A stretch of 64,000 nt of DNA, taken from positions 38,255 through 102,254 of the forward strand of contig CAUJNA010000519.1 in NCBI GenBank assembly GCA_963377175.1, read 5' to 3'. This document shows, in pieces, positions 42,901 through 53,967 of the stretch. This DNA comes from Effrenium voratum (lineage: Eukaryota > Sar > Dinophyceae > Suessiales > Symbiodiniaceae). How positions within the stretch are numbered: the first letter of the stretch is position 1; each line of letters begins with the position of its first letter. The position numbers and the translations under genes are program-made. The notes below the pieces were generated by a model, which was given only the letters and a program-made list of their open reading frames with translations, did no database searches and was not told where the DNA came from.

Positions 42901-45900
42901 CCTGTAGCAAGCCGAAACCGAAGCATGCTTGCCCAGGACCTCTGACTTTCACTAGTGAAACAAGCGTCAGAACTTCAGCACCGACACCGCCACACGGTCG
43001 CTCCTTGCCAAAGTCTTTGCCCTCTCTCTACGCTCACAGCAGGCAGCGGCCGCACGGGTGAAAAGCATCTCCGAGCGGGCCAACTCCTTCTGCAACGGCA
43101 CCAAACGTTCGAGGACCTGAACGCAGCGCGGTCGTCTTCGTTTAAAAATTGGCATGTCTAGTGGTTCGACAAGCTACCCGAGAAAGCCCTGCTTGCCTTT
43201 GGCAGGGCAACTATTTCAAGGAGTGATGCGGCAGTGTTGACCCAAAAGAACATGTCGTGCGCGATTGAATGTACTCCGAGCAAAAGAAAGCTGGATCCAT
43301 ATCAACATGACGCATCATTTTGGGCATGGCGGGCAAGGCCTTCTCCAGCAGGTCGGGAGAGAGCTTCACGAGGCTGGGCAGGAAGCCATCGGCCAGTGCC
43401 TTCAGCAGCCGCACCAGGGCCGGCAGCTGCGGGCTTTTCACGCACGAGGCCAGGTCTTGGCGCAGGCCCAGCCACGCGCACACCGTCTTCAGCAGCTGCG
43501 GCAGGTCCTCCGGCGCCACGGAGGACCTGAGCAGCGCCACGTCCACGCGCTGCTCGCCTCGGCACTGCCGCGCCAACTTCGCCACTTCCGCGGGCGACAG
43601 CTCTCGCTTCCGCTTCTTCTCCGGAGCGGAGTCCCCGGCTCCCTCAGCCTGGCCAGCCAAGGCCCGCAGTGTGAAGCGCGGCAAGGACCAACGCACGGCG
43701 ACGAAGGCACCCCCGACGGTGGCCACAGTGAACCTGTCCGATGTGCTCAATAATAAGTTGCCTGCTGACAAGGTGACCTCGCCGGCAGCTGCTACAAGCC
43801 CAAACCTTGCATCGCGGAGTCTGAAATGCATGGCCCCCTCGCCATGCCACCATTCAGCGAAATAGCCTGAGACAGCATGCCAGCCTTGGGTGGCCATGTC
43901 TGCTCCGCCAGGTGAAACAAAGGGTACAGGCCGGTCTCTGTCATGCAGCTTCGCCACAGCAAAATGGCGCTCGACTGCAGCAGAATGGTTCTTGCCATTC
44001 TTTACACCATTTGTCAACTCAGGCTTACGCCAACACAGCAGGATCTGGTGCTTGCCAGCTATTCTACCTGCATTCTCTGTGGTATCTGCGCCTGCGAAAG
44101 CAATTGATTCCAGCACATGTGTAGGTCTGGTTCTGAGTGAACCCCTGCACTCTACTTTGATAGCGTTCATCTCATCCAGTTCCAGGACGAAGAATTCGAG
44201 CTCAAGGCTGGGCGCCTGCCTCACCAGCGCCACCCGGCGAGGTCGCAGCCGTGCAAGGCACATCGAATTCGAAGTGGCGGCCTCCTTCAGCTTCACGCCC
44301 TTGCCGCAGGCCTTCCCCGTGGTGAGGTCCACAAATCGCACCTGGCCCGTCGCCAGGGCGAGCGCGGCCAGGCCCTCGCCCGCCCCGCACACAGCCTTGA
44401 TGTCCCCCGGCAAAGCCGTCATGCGGCCTGAGAGCTCTGCTGTGTCTGCAAGTTGGTAGCAAGCCCACGACTTTGGTGGCACCTCCACAAAAGAGACCCA
44501 GTTGGAATCTCCGTGGCCGTGATGCAGAATGCCAAACTCCGGACTGATGGATCCCGTGAACGATGCTGCATCTGTCCAGCTGGCTTCAGGCAGCAAGTTC
44601 AAATATTTGAAGCCAACATCTTGGAAGAATACGAGGAAACATCCCTCCTTGTCGGTCGGGGCAATAGCACTTGCCTCAGATGACGACGGGATCTCAATAG
44701 AATCAAAATCAGGCATGGCTCTGTCTCTATGACTTTAACTTGAGCAAGGCGGCAGCAATATGCGGCTTCGTTCACTACCAGTGTTCAAAGCTTTCAGTAC
44801 GGAGGACAATTGTGTTCCGGCAATCAAGAACCATGCAAGGTCCCACCGCACTCGCCCCGGATGCCTCGCCACCACGCAGCTTTCCGTCACCACAGATCGG
44901 TGCACACACTGATGTTGTGTTTGCGGGGGCGTAGATATACGAGCGGCATGCCCAGCCATCCTGCGGCATGCGCTCGCCCATGAATGGCACTGGGACTCGA
45001 GCCGCTGCAAAGCTCATAGCAACAGCACGGCCTCCACTTGGCAGCTTGAGTCGCAGCCATCCTCCAGCTGAAGGTTCCCATCATCACAGGCCTGAAGGTC
45101 TGGCGCTGCAGACGTCCCGAAAATAGAGTGTGCTTGGATACCCGATGCCTGTGCCTTTGTCTGCCCTGTTGCCTTTTTGTCTTTGCGCCAGCCAGCAAAA
45201 CAGCGGCAAAACTTTGTGATGCTGCACAGTACAGCAAGGAACACCAAGCGCGCCTCCCCCTCCAAGCGAAGAGAGTCACCACAAAGTGGGCGGCACGCAA
45301 CCTCACAGCTGGGCTCCGTGTGCCGATCAAAGCCAAAACCTGCGTGCCACGGATGGATGACACAAGGAATCGGTGTCTTGAGCCGCCAGCACCAGGCGGC
45401 CAGCATTGGTAGCCCTGAGCCATGGATCAAATGCCACTGGAAGCAAAACATCTTTGGCCTGCTCCAGCTGGCAGGTCTCATCACAGCCGTCCTCGTGCAA
45501 TGGATTTGAGATGCTCGGCGCTGATGGCTCTTCAGCTTTTGAACGCATTGGCATCATCGTGCCAATGACACCTTTGTGATCGTCCCTGTTTCTGGCTATT
45601 CCAGCATTTTTCTACCCGTTTAAGTTTGAGAGCGGGCCGCCATGGGGCCTGTGTTTTTCCAGTGTAGTGCCTTTTGGGGCCTGTGTTTTTCCAGTGTAGT
45701 GCCTTTAGTGGCGCAAACAGGATTTGTATTTATGTTGTGTTTTTCTTTGTTAGACCAAGGAGCCAGAACACACGGGCATGTCTTTGTGCAAGACAGCTTT
45801 TTTTTGTAGACTTGTTTGCTGGACTGTTGCCAAATCAAATGCTATGTCACCCTAATTAGTGACAGAAAGAGATTGAAGATGCCCTAGGCTGAATCAAAAC

Positions 45901-48900
45901 TGCTCTCACTTGGCGGACGGTTTCTTGTAGACGGAGGAGCACTGATAGGGCTTGGCCACACGCTTGCGCTTCTGCTGGCCGTGCTGGTTGATGTACGTGG
46001 CCTTCTTGTTGCGGATCGCTTGGTTATGCATCTTGCAGTAGTAGAGCACCTTGAAGGCGTGCCGGAGAGGAGAGGATTCGTTCAGCACACGTGCGTAGTT
46101 CCGAAACCACGCGAACACTTGCTCTGCCGCAGACGTGTTCACGTGCTTCAACCGCTTGGCCAACCGCGGCACATGCAGAGGGTTGCACTTGCATGTCTTC
46201 TTGTGCCCAGTGGCATGGAAGCAGTCGATGGTCCAATACTTCACCTGCTTGAATTCTTTCACCTCCAGGGCTTGCGGCATGAAGGCGCAGTTCCGATCCA
46301 GCACGAAGCAGTTAACCTTCTTGTACATGGGCAAGATCTTCAACAGTGAGTCCTTCACAACTTCGTTGTTCTCTGGCTTGCTCATGCAGGAAACCGAAAG
46401 CACTTGCAAGTTCTTGGGGTCGACGATCATGAACCACCCGTGCCAAAGCCTTGTGTCCACACGAGCAACCCTTCATGTGTGTGCTGTACACAGGCTTGGA
46501 GAGCGCGCCACCGGGAATATGAAAAGCAGGGCATAGGCTTGAGGCACCAGCGCACATGAAGGTCAGCTTGAAAACATGGTACATCGGACTCTTCATGAAC
46601 TCCGCAAAGACATCCGCCGAGATGTACGCATGCATGCCATCGTCGACTTTCTGCACCTTCCCGTTCGCGTTGATGACAGCGAAGAAATGGCTTCTTGTTG
46701 TGTCCAGCACGATAAACTTGCCTGGCTGCAGCTTGCTGTTTGTAGACACTAACTTCAAAGTGGCACCTAAGGGGGCCAACATCTCACATCCATCAGCCGC
46801 AGTGAACGGGCCATTCTTGTCGTAAGAAATGGGGCACCCAAGGCTGCGAAGAGAATTGCAAAGGCACACCTCCGAGTAGGTCTCGTTCGAAGCACCGCAG
46901 CCAGCAGGATGAAGCCAGGCCTCATCCATCTCCTCAGCTGCTTGGTCCATCTCTATGGATTCTTGGCTGCACAACAAGGAGCTTGCCGCTCTGGTTGCTT
47001 CCTTTGGCTGAGCGTGGTCTGGGGCAACAGGTGAAGGTGACACGACTTTCTGCGGGGAAGAGTCCAAGTCGATCACGCTGCCAGAAGACTGCATATTCAA
47101 GCTCCATGTCTTAGCTTTCTTGAAGACCCCCTCCTGCTCCATCTCAAACTTCTCCTTCTTGACCGACACTGCAGACTTCTCAAGGGCACGCTTCTGCTTG
47201 TCTTGCATTTGCTGAGTCACCGAAGGAACCGCCGCTGGCCTCTCTCCGAAAACTTGCTCCCGAATCCGATTGCGCTTGGCATCTTCCTCTTCATCCTCCT
47301 TGCTGCGACCCCTCTCTGCGAAGCGCTTGTGCATGACCGCCTCCACCCACAGCTGCTCCTTCTTCACCTCCTCGACGAAGTCATCTGTGATCTCCTTGGT
47401 TCCACCCTTGTGAAGACCATATAGACGTTTGCCCTCCTCGGTGAGATATTCCGCGTTGATCTCCCACACACGCGGCACTGCCTCGGTGTTGATGCCCGCC
47501 TTCCTGTAGTAGACGTGAGTCTTCGTGTTGAGCAAGATGCAAGTTCTCTTGAAGACAGCATCCATGTGGGCGAGAGTGGCACTTTCCACAATGCTGGGGC
47601 GCATGAGCTTGAAGAAAGTCTCGAAGCTGACGGTGTTGGCATACGCAGGCTCCTCGGAAACACCATCATCATAGGTGTTATCTGCGACGGCACGAGGTTC
47701 GTTTTGAACCTATTTTGTCGCACCCCATCGAGCCCAACACATGCTCTCATAGAGCCCGACATCCAGGAATGCCTTGAGCAACTTCATCGGGAGCATGTGC
47801 AAGGATGTGTCATCCAGGAAATCGCCCATGAGCACGGACCCCTGTTCGCCACGAAGAAAGTCAATCTCCGGCGTAGAGCGGATACAAGGCTGACCCGACC
47901 AGTTGAAGCGCGCCTTGTTGTGGCGCACCTGTGCCATCAGGACGCTCCTACCCAACGGGCTCTTTCCCGCGCCCGCCTCCCCCAGCATGGTGAAGGCTGA
48001 GAGATCGAAGTCCCATATCTCCTCCACGATCTCCAAGAGCCAGGAATGGTAATACTTGGTCGTCAAGGGGATGGGCCAATCGAACTCCTTGCGGGCCAAA
48101 GCGCCATCCGAAGCCAAGTTCCGAAGAGCGCGGTCAACCAAGGCCTGAGGCCATCCATGGATGGGAGAAGCTTTCCGGCGCAACTCCTTTGTCATCCATC
48201 GCAGCTGCTGCATTTCAGATGAGCTCCTGAAGCCATGTGCCAAAATGAAATCGAACCCCGCATCCACTTCCTCATCTGTCTTGTCCTCGAATGAGGAAAC
48301 AGTCTTGGACTTCACGATGGCGTTGCTCGACAGCTCCGCACACTTGAACTGCCGACCACCCATGGTCTCAATGCAGTACTGCACGATCTTTCTGCCGAGC
48401 TTGGGCTCCTGCATCCAGATGGCGCGCTTGGCAACTCCGAAGCCGAGCTTCATGAAGAGAGGGGCCTTGCATTTCTGGGGGAAGATGAAGTGCTTCCAAA
48501 TGGTATAAGATCCATCCAATGCTTTCAGGATGACCATCTGGAGTTTTACATCCTTGCCCACTTTCTTCTGCAAGCCGAAGGGTGCAGAAATAAGGTCCAG
48601 ATCTTCATTTTCAATGGCTCGCTTGTACTCGCGCTCCAACACGGTAAAGTCAATCTCCTTGCGGTAGTTGAAGATGACATCGAAGAGGTGCACGCTCGCG
48701 TTGTCTGTGTGGAGCAAGTCCGCACAGGGGAAGTTGACCGGGTTGAAAGAGCCAGGCGGTTGCTCTGGCAAGGTAATCGGACTGGTGGAGTTCCTGCAAA
48801 CCATGCCATCGAGCACCTCCCTGAGATGGTCCACGGTCATATCCTCCGCCTCGAGAGCCATGACTACTTGAAAGAAGAGGGAATGAGCTGAGACTTACTT

Positions 48901-51900
48901 GAGCAGGCTACCAGAAGAGGGAAAAGTAGATGCAGATCCAGACGCAGCATGGAGCAAGAAGTGCAACAGAGGAAAACACTCCGGGAAACCCCAAAAAAAC
49001 AAAAAAAACAAAAAAAAACAAAAAAAAAAACAAAAAAAAACAATCCTGAGAGGGAAATGACAGGAGGTGGCTTGCCTGAGCTTTTGTCTGCCAGATTGTT
49101 TTTTTTGGTTTTTTGTTTTTGTTTTTTTTTGGTTTTTTTGGTTTTTTTGGTTTTTTTGTTTTTTTGTTTTTTTTTTTGTTTTTTTTGTTTTTTTTGGGGT
49201 TTTTTTGGTTTTTTTGGGTTTCCTCGAAGAAAGCCCCAAACAACAGTCATGAGAGGGAAATAAAAGGAGGTGACTTACCTGAGCTTGTCTGTTTTTTTTT
49301 TCGGTTTTCCACGATTTGTTTTGTTGTTGTTTTTTTTGTTTTTTTCTGTTTTTTTTTAATGATTTTACTGTACTTCAAAAACGCAGGCCCCATGGCGGCC
49401 CCTTCTATTAAGTTTCCTGTATGGGTGCCTTCTATGACACCCTGCCAGAATTCAACAACAGTTTGGAAGCGTTGAAAATGAAGTCACAGACGCAGGCAAG
49501 TCGGCTTTAGTAGGAGCGCTCCACATTTTGTGGTTGTCGCTCCCTTTTTCGACAGGAAAGTGACAGCAGCTGCCTGCCCAAAACAGGAGATGTCTCTTAC
49601 AGAACGGTGGCGTCATCAGTCAATCAGCCATGTAGATGCGTACCAGCTTGATGCATGTTCCCTCCGAGGTCTTCACCCCCTTCCCTGCATTGCCGTCGTC
49701 ACACTGCTCTGGTGCTCGAAGCAGACTGTCACCGCCTGCCCGTGGTTGCTTGAGAACATCAAGGGCTGGTTGTCTGCTCGAGCTGTGAAAACGATACTAC
49801 TTGAAGGCTCCAGGTGACAGTGTGCACAAACCTGCCATCATCGAACTGGGCCCGCGACAAATCGGAGTGCAGAGTGAAAGCCCGGCAGTTACGCCTGGCA
49901 CACCCACTGGCGGCCAAACCAGTCTGAATGACAGCAAAGTGGACAAATAATTGGGGCATTGACGCGGCCAAAGCCAATGCTTGGCAGGGATTTGCGCAGC
50001 GAAGCCTTCCCCAGTTCCACAGGTATAGCCAGCTTCTACTTGGCAGCTTTCGTCCTCGCAGCTGCACCACTCTGGCTCACAACATCAGACCTGTCTTTCA
50101 AGCAGCCCCGCGGAAAATTGGCCTTATGCATGGGGCCCCCTGCGCATCCATCGCTCGGAACTCGGTTGCCATCCTGCCAGAGCTGTAGCATCTCTGTGGG
50201 TGCCTCTTTGCATCCAACGTGCACCCATGCGGCCCATGTGTCTCTGAGCTGCAAGCATCACAGGCTTCACCGAAGCTGAGCAGCGCAAGGCCATCTCCGC
50301 AAATTGGTTGACAAACTGTCCTCTCAGCATCCCGCATCTCAAACTGGGCCAGAGTACATGGCAATAAGTCGACATCCGAACTCTAAATTGTCTCAATGCG
50401 CGTCGTCGTACATGCGCATATACGTGCATATACGTGCATGTACTTGCAGACATGCGTGCGTGGCTTCTTGCGTGCGCTGTGCATGTGTACGTGCATGTGC
50501 ATGTGCATGTGCATGCGCATGTGGATGCAACCGTGCCTGGGCGGGCGGGCACCTCGCTGGCTGGCTTCCTGGCTGGCTGGCTGGCTGCCTCCCTGCCTGG
50601 CTGGCTGGCTGGCTGGGTGGGTGGGCGGGTGGGTCACAGCTGGGTGGCTGGGCTGCTGGAAGTGGGTGGGTGGCTAGCTGGCGACGGGGAGGCAAAGAAG
50701 GGAAGGCTTGAAGGAGGGAGGCGCGCAGGATCCTTCCACTATTCTAAATCATGCGTTTATGTGGAAGAGCTGTGATGTTGACGACAAAAGCCCTGAATAC
50801 ATGCCGCAGAGCTCTCCTGTTTTGAGCTGCGAAAGGTGGTCCAGACGACACCTTCCAGATGCACACTGATATTCCAAACATGCATCCTCTACATGGCCCG
50901 CTTCCTTTCACATGGATTGCACTCCCGAGACGGAAAAATTGCCCGAACAAATGCAGACCAGCCTCTGACTTTGTAAAGGCATCTTCAGGTGTGCAGACGA
51001 ACCCTCGCTCCTCAAATACCGGCGGCATAGTAGAAAAGTACTTGTGTTGATCCAATTGCACGGTCCACGGCATGCTGTCACTGGGGCTCTCGCCACCCGA
51101 CACAAGTTGTCGCAACCGTCACCAAGCTCCTGAAGGTGGCAACATATTATCGGCACCGACCTCTATTTACCTCCAGCACAAGACAGCAAAGCAACTGCAT
51201 TAAAGCCCATACACTGTTGTTGTCGTCCTCCATGCACCACAGTGATATGGTTGCCACTGTAAAACAGGCAGGATGTAAAAAGAACAGCAAAGAATAGCAC
51301 AATGCAAAACTTGTCTCAGACCTCTAAGTAGTCTGGGAAATCTGGGCAGACTGGATAGTGCCATGAATGCAATGATGAGCAATAGCCGCGGGCACGCATA
51401 CTGACTAACCCTGTGTAAGCCTCCAAGATCTACTGCCACAAGACAGCAACCTGTCCAAGTGCCAATTCCAATTCAAGGTTGCAGATAGAAGGCCTAATAA
51501 TTTAGTGGAAAGTGCTTCCGCTGCTTCCGCTGCTTCCACGCAAAGTGCCCTTTGGCCCACGCACCTGTCCTTGTTGCCATCGTCGCATTGCTCTCCGGGT
51601 GCCAGGAGGCCGTCCCCACAAGTTTGCTCACAGCGCAAGGCGGTTGAGTTCGCCTGTCGAATCCGAACGGCCACGTCGTGGCGATTGACACCCTCACACA
51701 TCGCAGTGCACCCCCAGTTCCACTTTTCTCAACGTTCAACTTGGCTGTTGGCTTCAGCTCCATGCTAACTGATCATGGCTTGAAGGCAAACTGCAAAAGA
51801 ACCGCGCCTGGACCACGCACTGCCACCCGGGTTCAACTTGACAGTCGGGACTGCAGCCATCTCCCGCCTGCTACATTCAACTGCAGAGACTGAAGAGTAC

Positions 51901-53916
51901 AAACGACATGCTAATGAACCGCATGCAGGAATCGCTGGTAAGCACCAAACCAAAAAGTTGCCATCATCGCATTGTTCTGCCAGTGTGCCAAGCCTTTGCA
52001 AACAGCTGTCAAGACATGCCTGTCACACACCAAGACCGAAGGAAGTTAGCTTATTCTCAAGTGGTCATGTAGGCCTTTGGCAAACTGGACATGACGAGCC
52101 ATAACCAACCCTGGCAGTGGAGAACCGCTTCACATAGGCCATTTGACATGGCCATTGGCATGCTCTCAGCAACTCATCAAGACTGAGGACTCAACTCAAT
52201 TCGAAGTCCATCGCCGCATATCGGCGTACAAAAGCTTCCTGGACCCGTGCTGGTCGGGCGGTTGGCTATTGCCTCGCCTCAGTGGCACCCACAATGGCAA
52301 TGGTGTTTCTGTCTGGTGCGAACCTGTTAGTAAAGCGAAGCAAACCAACTACACAAGCAACTGAGTGAACGCAAATTATGTCAAACATGCAACAGCCAGC
52401 AACTAGCATTTGGCACATCTGAACAAGCAAGCAATGATATGCAGGTGGTTCATGGCAGGCCTTGGCAACCAAAGCTCAACAGGATGCTTGGCAGTGGGTT
52501 TCTCCGTTTCAGAACAATTGAAATGGCCACCAACCAAGTCCACATTGCTCAGTGACAACATGTGAGGTGCACAACTTGGAAAGCTGCATGTCCAGCCCTG
52601 CTCGATGATGCAGTTGGAGCAGCCGTCATTGTCGAACTCGGATCACAGATTGCACTGGCGAGCATGCCAGTCATGGATGTCGAGTCAAGGAACTGTGTTG
52701 GCATCGTCACAGTCTTCTCCCGGGTCAATGTCACCATTGAGGCATGTGTTCCGGCACACCTGCGACAGAGATGCAATGCCTCCAGAGGTAGCAAACATCC
52801 ATTGCAAGCATGTCCCGGCCTCCTCACCTTCTCCTTCTCCAATCCTCTTGCAAAACCAGCCAATCTCAACCTGCGCATTCCAAACCACATCAGCGCCCAT
52901 TTCTGCATCCAATCTTCAAACTCTGCATACTTGCTCAGCCTTGGATTGCAATCTTCACGGAAACAGGCTGTGTTTTGTGTGAAATATGCTGTCGACATGG
53001 CTCTTGGCTATAAGGGTCACCTGCTGTCAACCAACAGCGCACAATGTCTTGCCCTGCCCTTTACGGGAAGGCCAGTGCTGAAAATGGAAGCCAGGACCCA
53101 AAGATCCTAGATGTCACATTGAATCCCCCAACACATCTCCCAAAGAACCCAAATCCTCGAGCAAGAAAGCTCCAAGGAGGAAGTTTGTTTCCATCCCTCG
53201 AATGACTCGAATGCATTGTTAGCACTGCGACCCCAGTGCCCCAAGTTGCCCATTCTTTAGCCTGCATCAGTTCGACAATACTCCCACAACTATTTGACCC
53301 TCAAGATCGAAAGCACGTAGTTTCAAAGAGGCATCAAGAAATAGGCATGGACGCCCTGAAAGTCGAACGATTGGGCTGCAAAACAAACTGCAGGTCTGCT
53401 GCATTTTGTTCAAGCATTTTCTCGGACAAAGCAAACCGCACTTGCAGTCGATGGGCCCTTGGCTCCTTGTGAAATATGTGTTGGTTGCGTTGTCCACATG
53501 ATAGTGGCTTATGCCTGAGACCAAAACTATTGGCGAATTCATTCAGATGTTGATGTTTCGTTGGTAAAGCACATGTTGATCAAACAAATTTCAGCGTCCC
53601 CCCCCCATACAGTTTTTACATGCTTATAAAAGAGTTGCTGGTATGGAATGAATGCCCAGATCTCCACTGTCTGGGAAGCTCCAGCCTTGCAATCCCAGCA
53701 GCCATCACCTGCAACAGTGTTGTTGTCATCGCACGCCTGCGGGGGAAAGGCCAGGGAAGGCATGCTGCGCGCCCTTTGCAGCTGTCCTCTGTGCCCCTTC
53801 GCAGGCCATCCCCGCAAATCGGTCGGCACGGTGTCAGAAGGACCTTGCGGTGTGGTCATCCGGCTTTGCTCTGGGCCAGTCGATCTCTGAGACAAAGGAG
53901 AACAGAGAGAGGGAGA

Positions 53917-53967
<51 letters not shown>

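Larger units (their letters stand above)
45628..49407 (-). mobile_element. KDZ-like DNA transposon with P-loop NTPase module
   Basis: A 3,780-base element with 31-base terminal inverted repeats (27 of 31 match; core GGCCGCCATGGGGCCTG) and flanking 8-base TTAAGTTT duplications. One minus-strand frame from ATG at 48,861 to the stop at 45,906 covers about 980 codons but is interrupted by a TAG at 47,710-47,712 and a frameshift near 46,470. The C-terminal domain resembles Kyakuja-Dileera-Zisupton transposases, and Zisupton elements are reported (from memory) to make 8-base duplications. The intact ends and duplication suggest a fairly recent insertion. It sits in an intron of the cysteine-rich gene, same strand. 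Confidence 0.8.
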
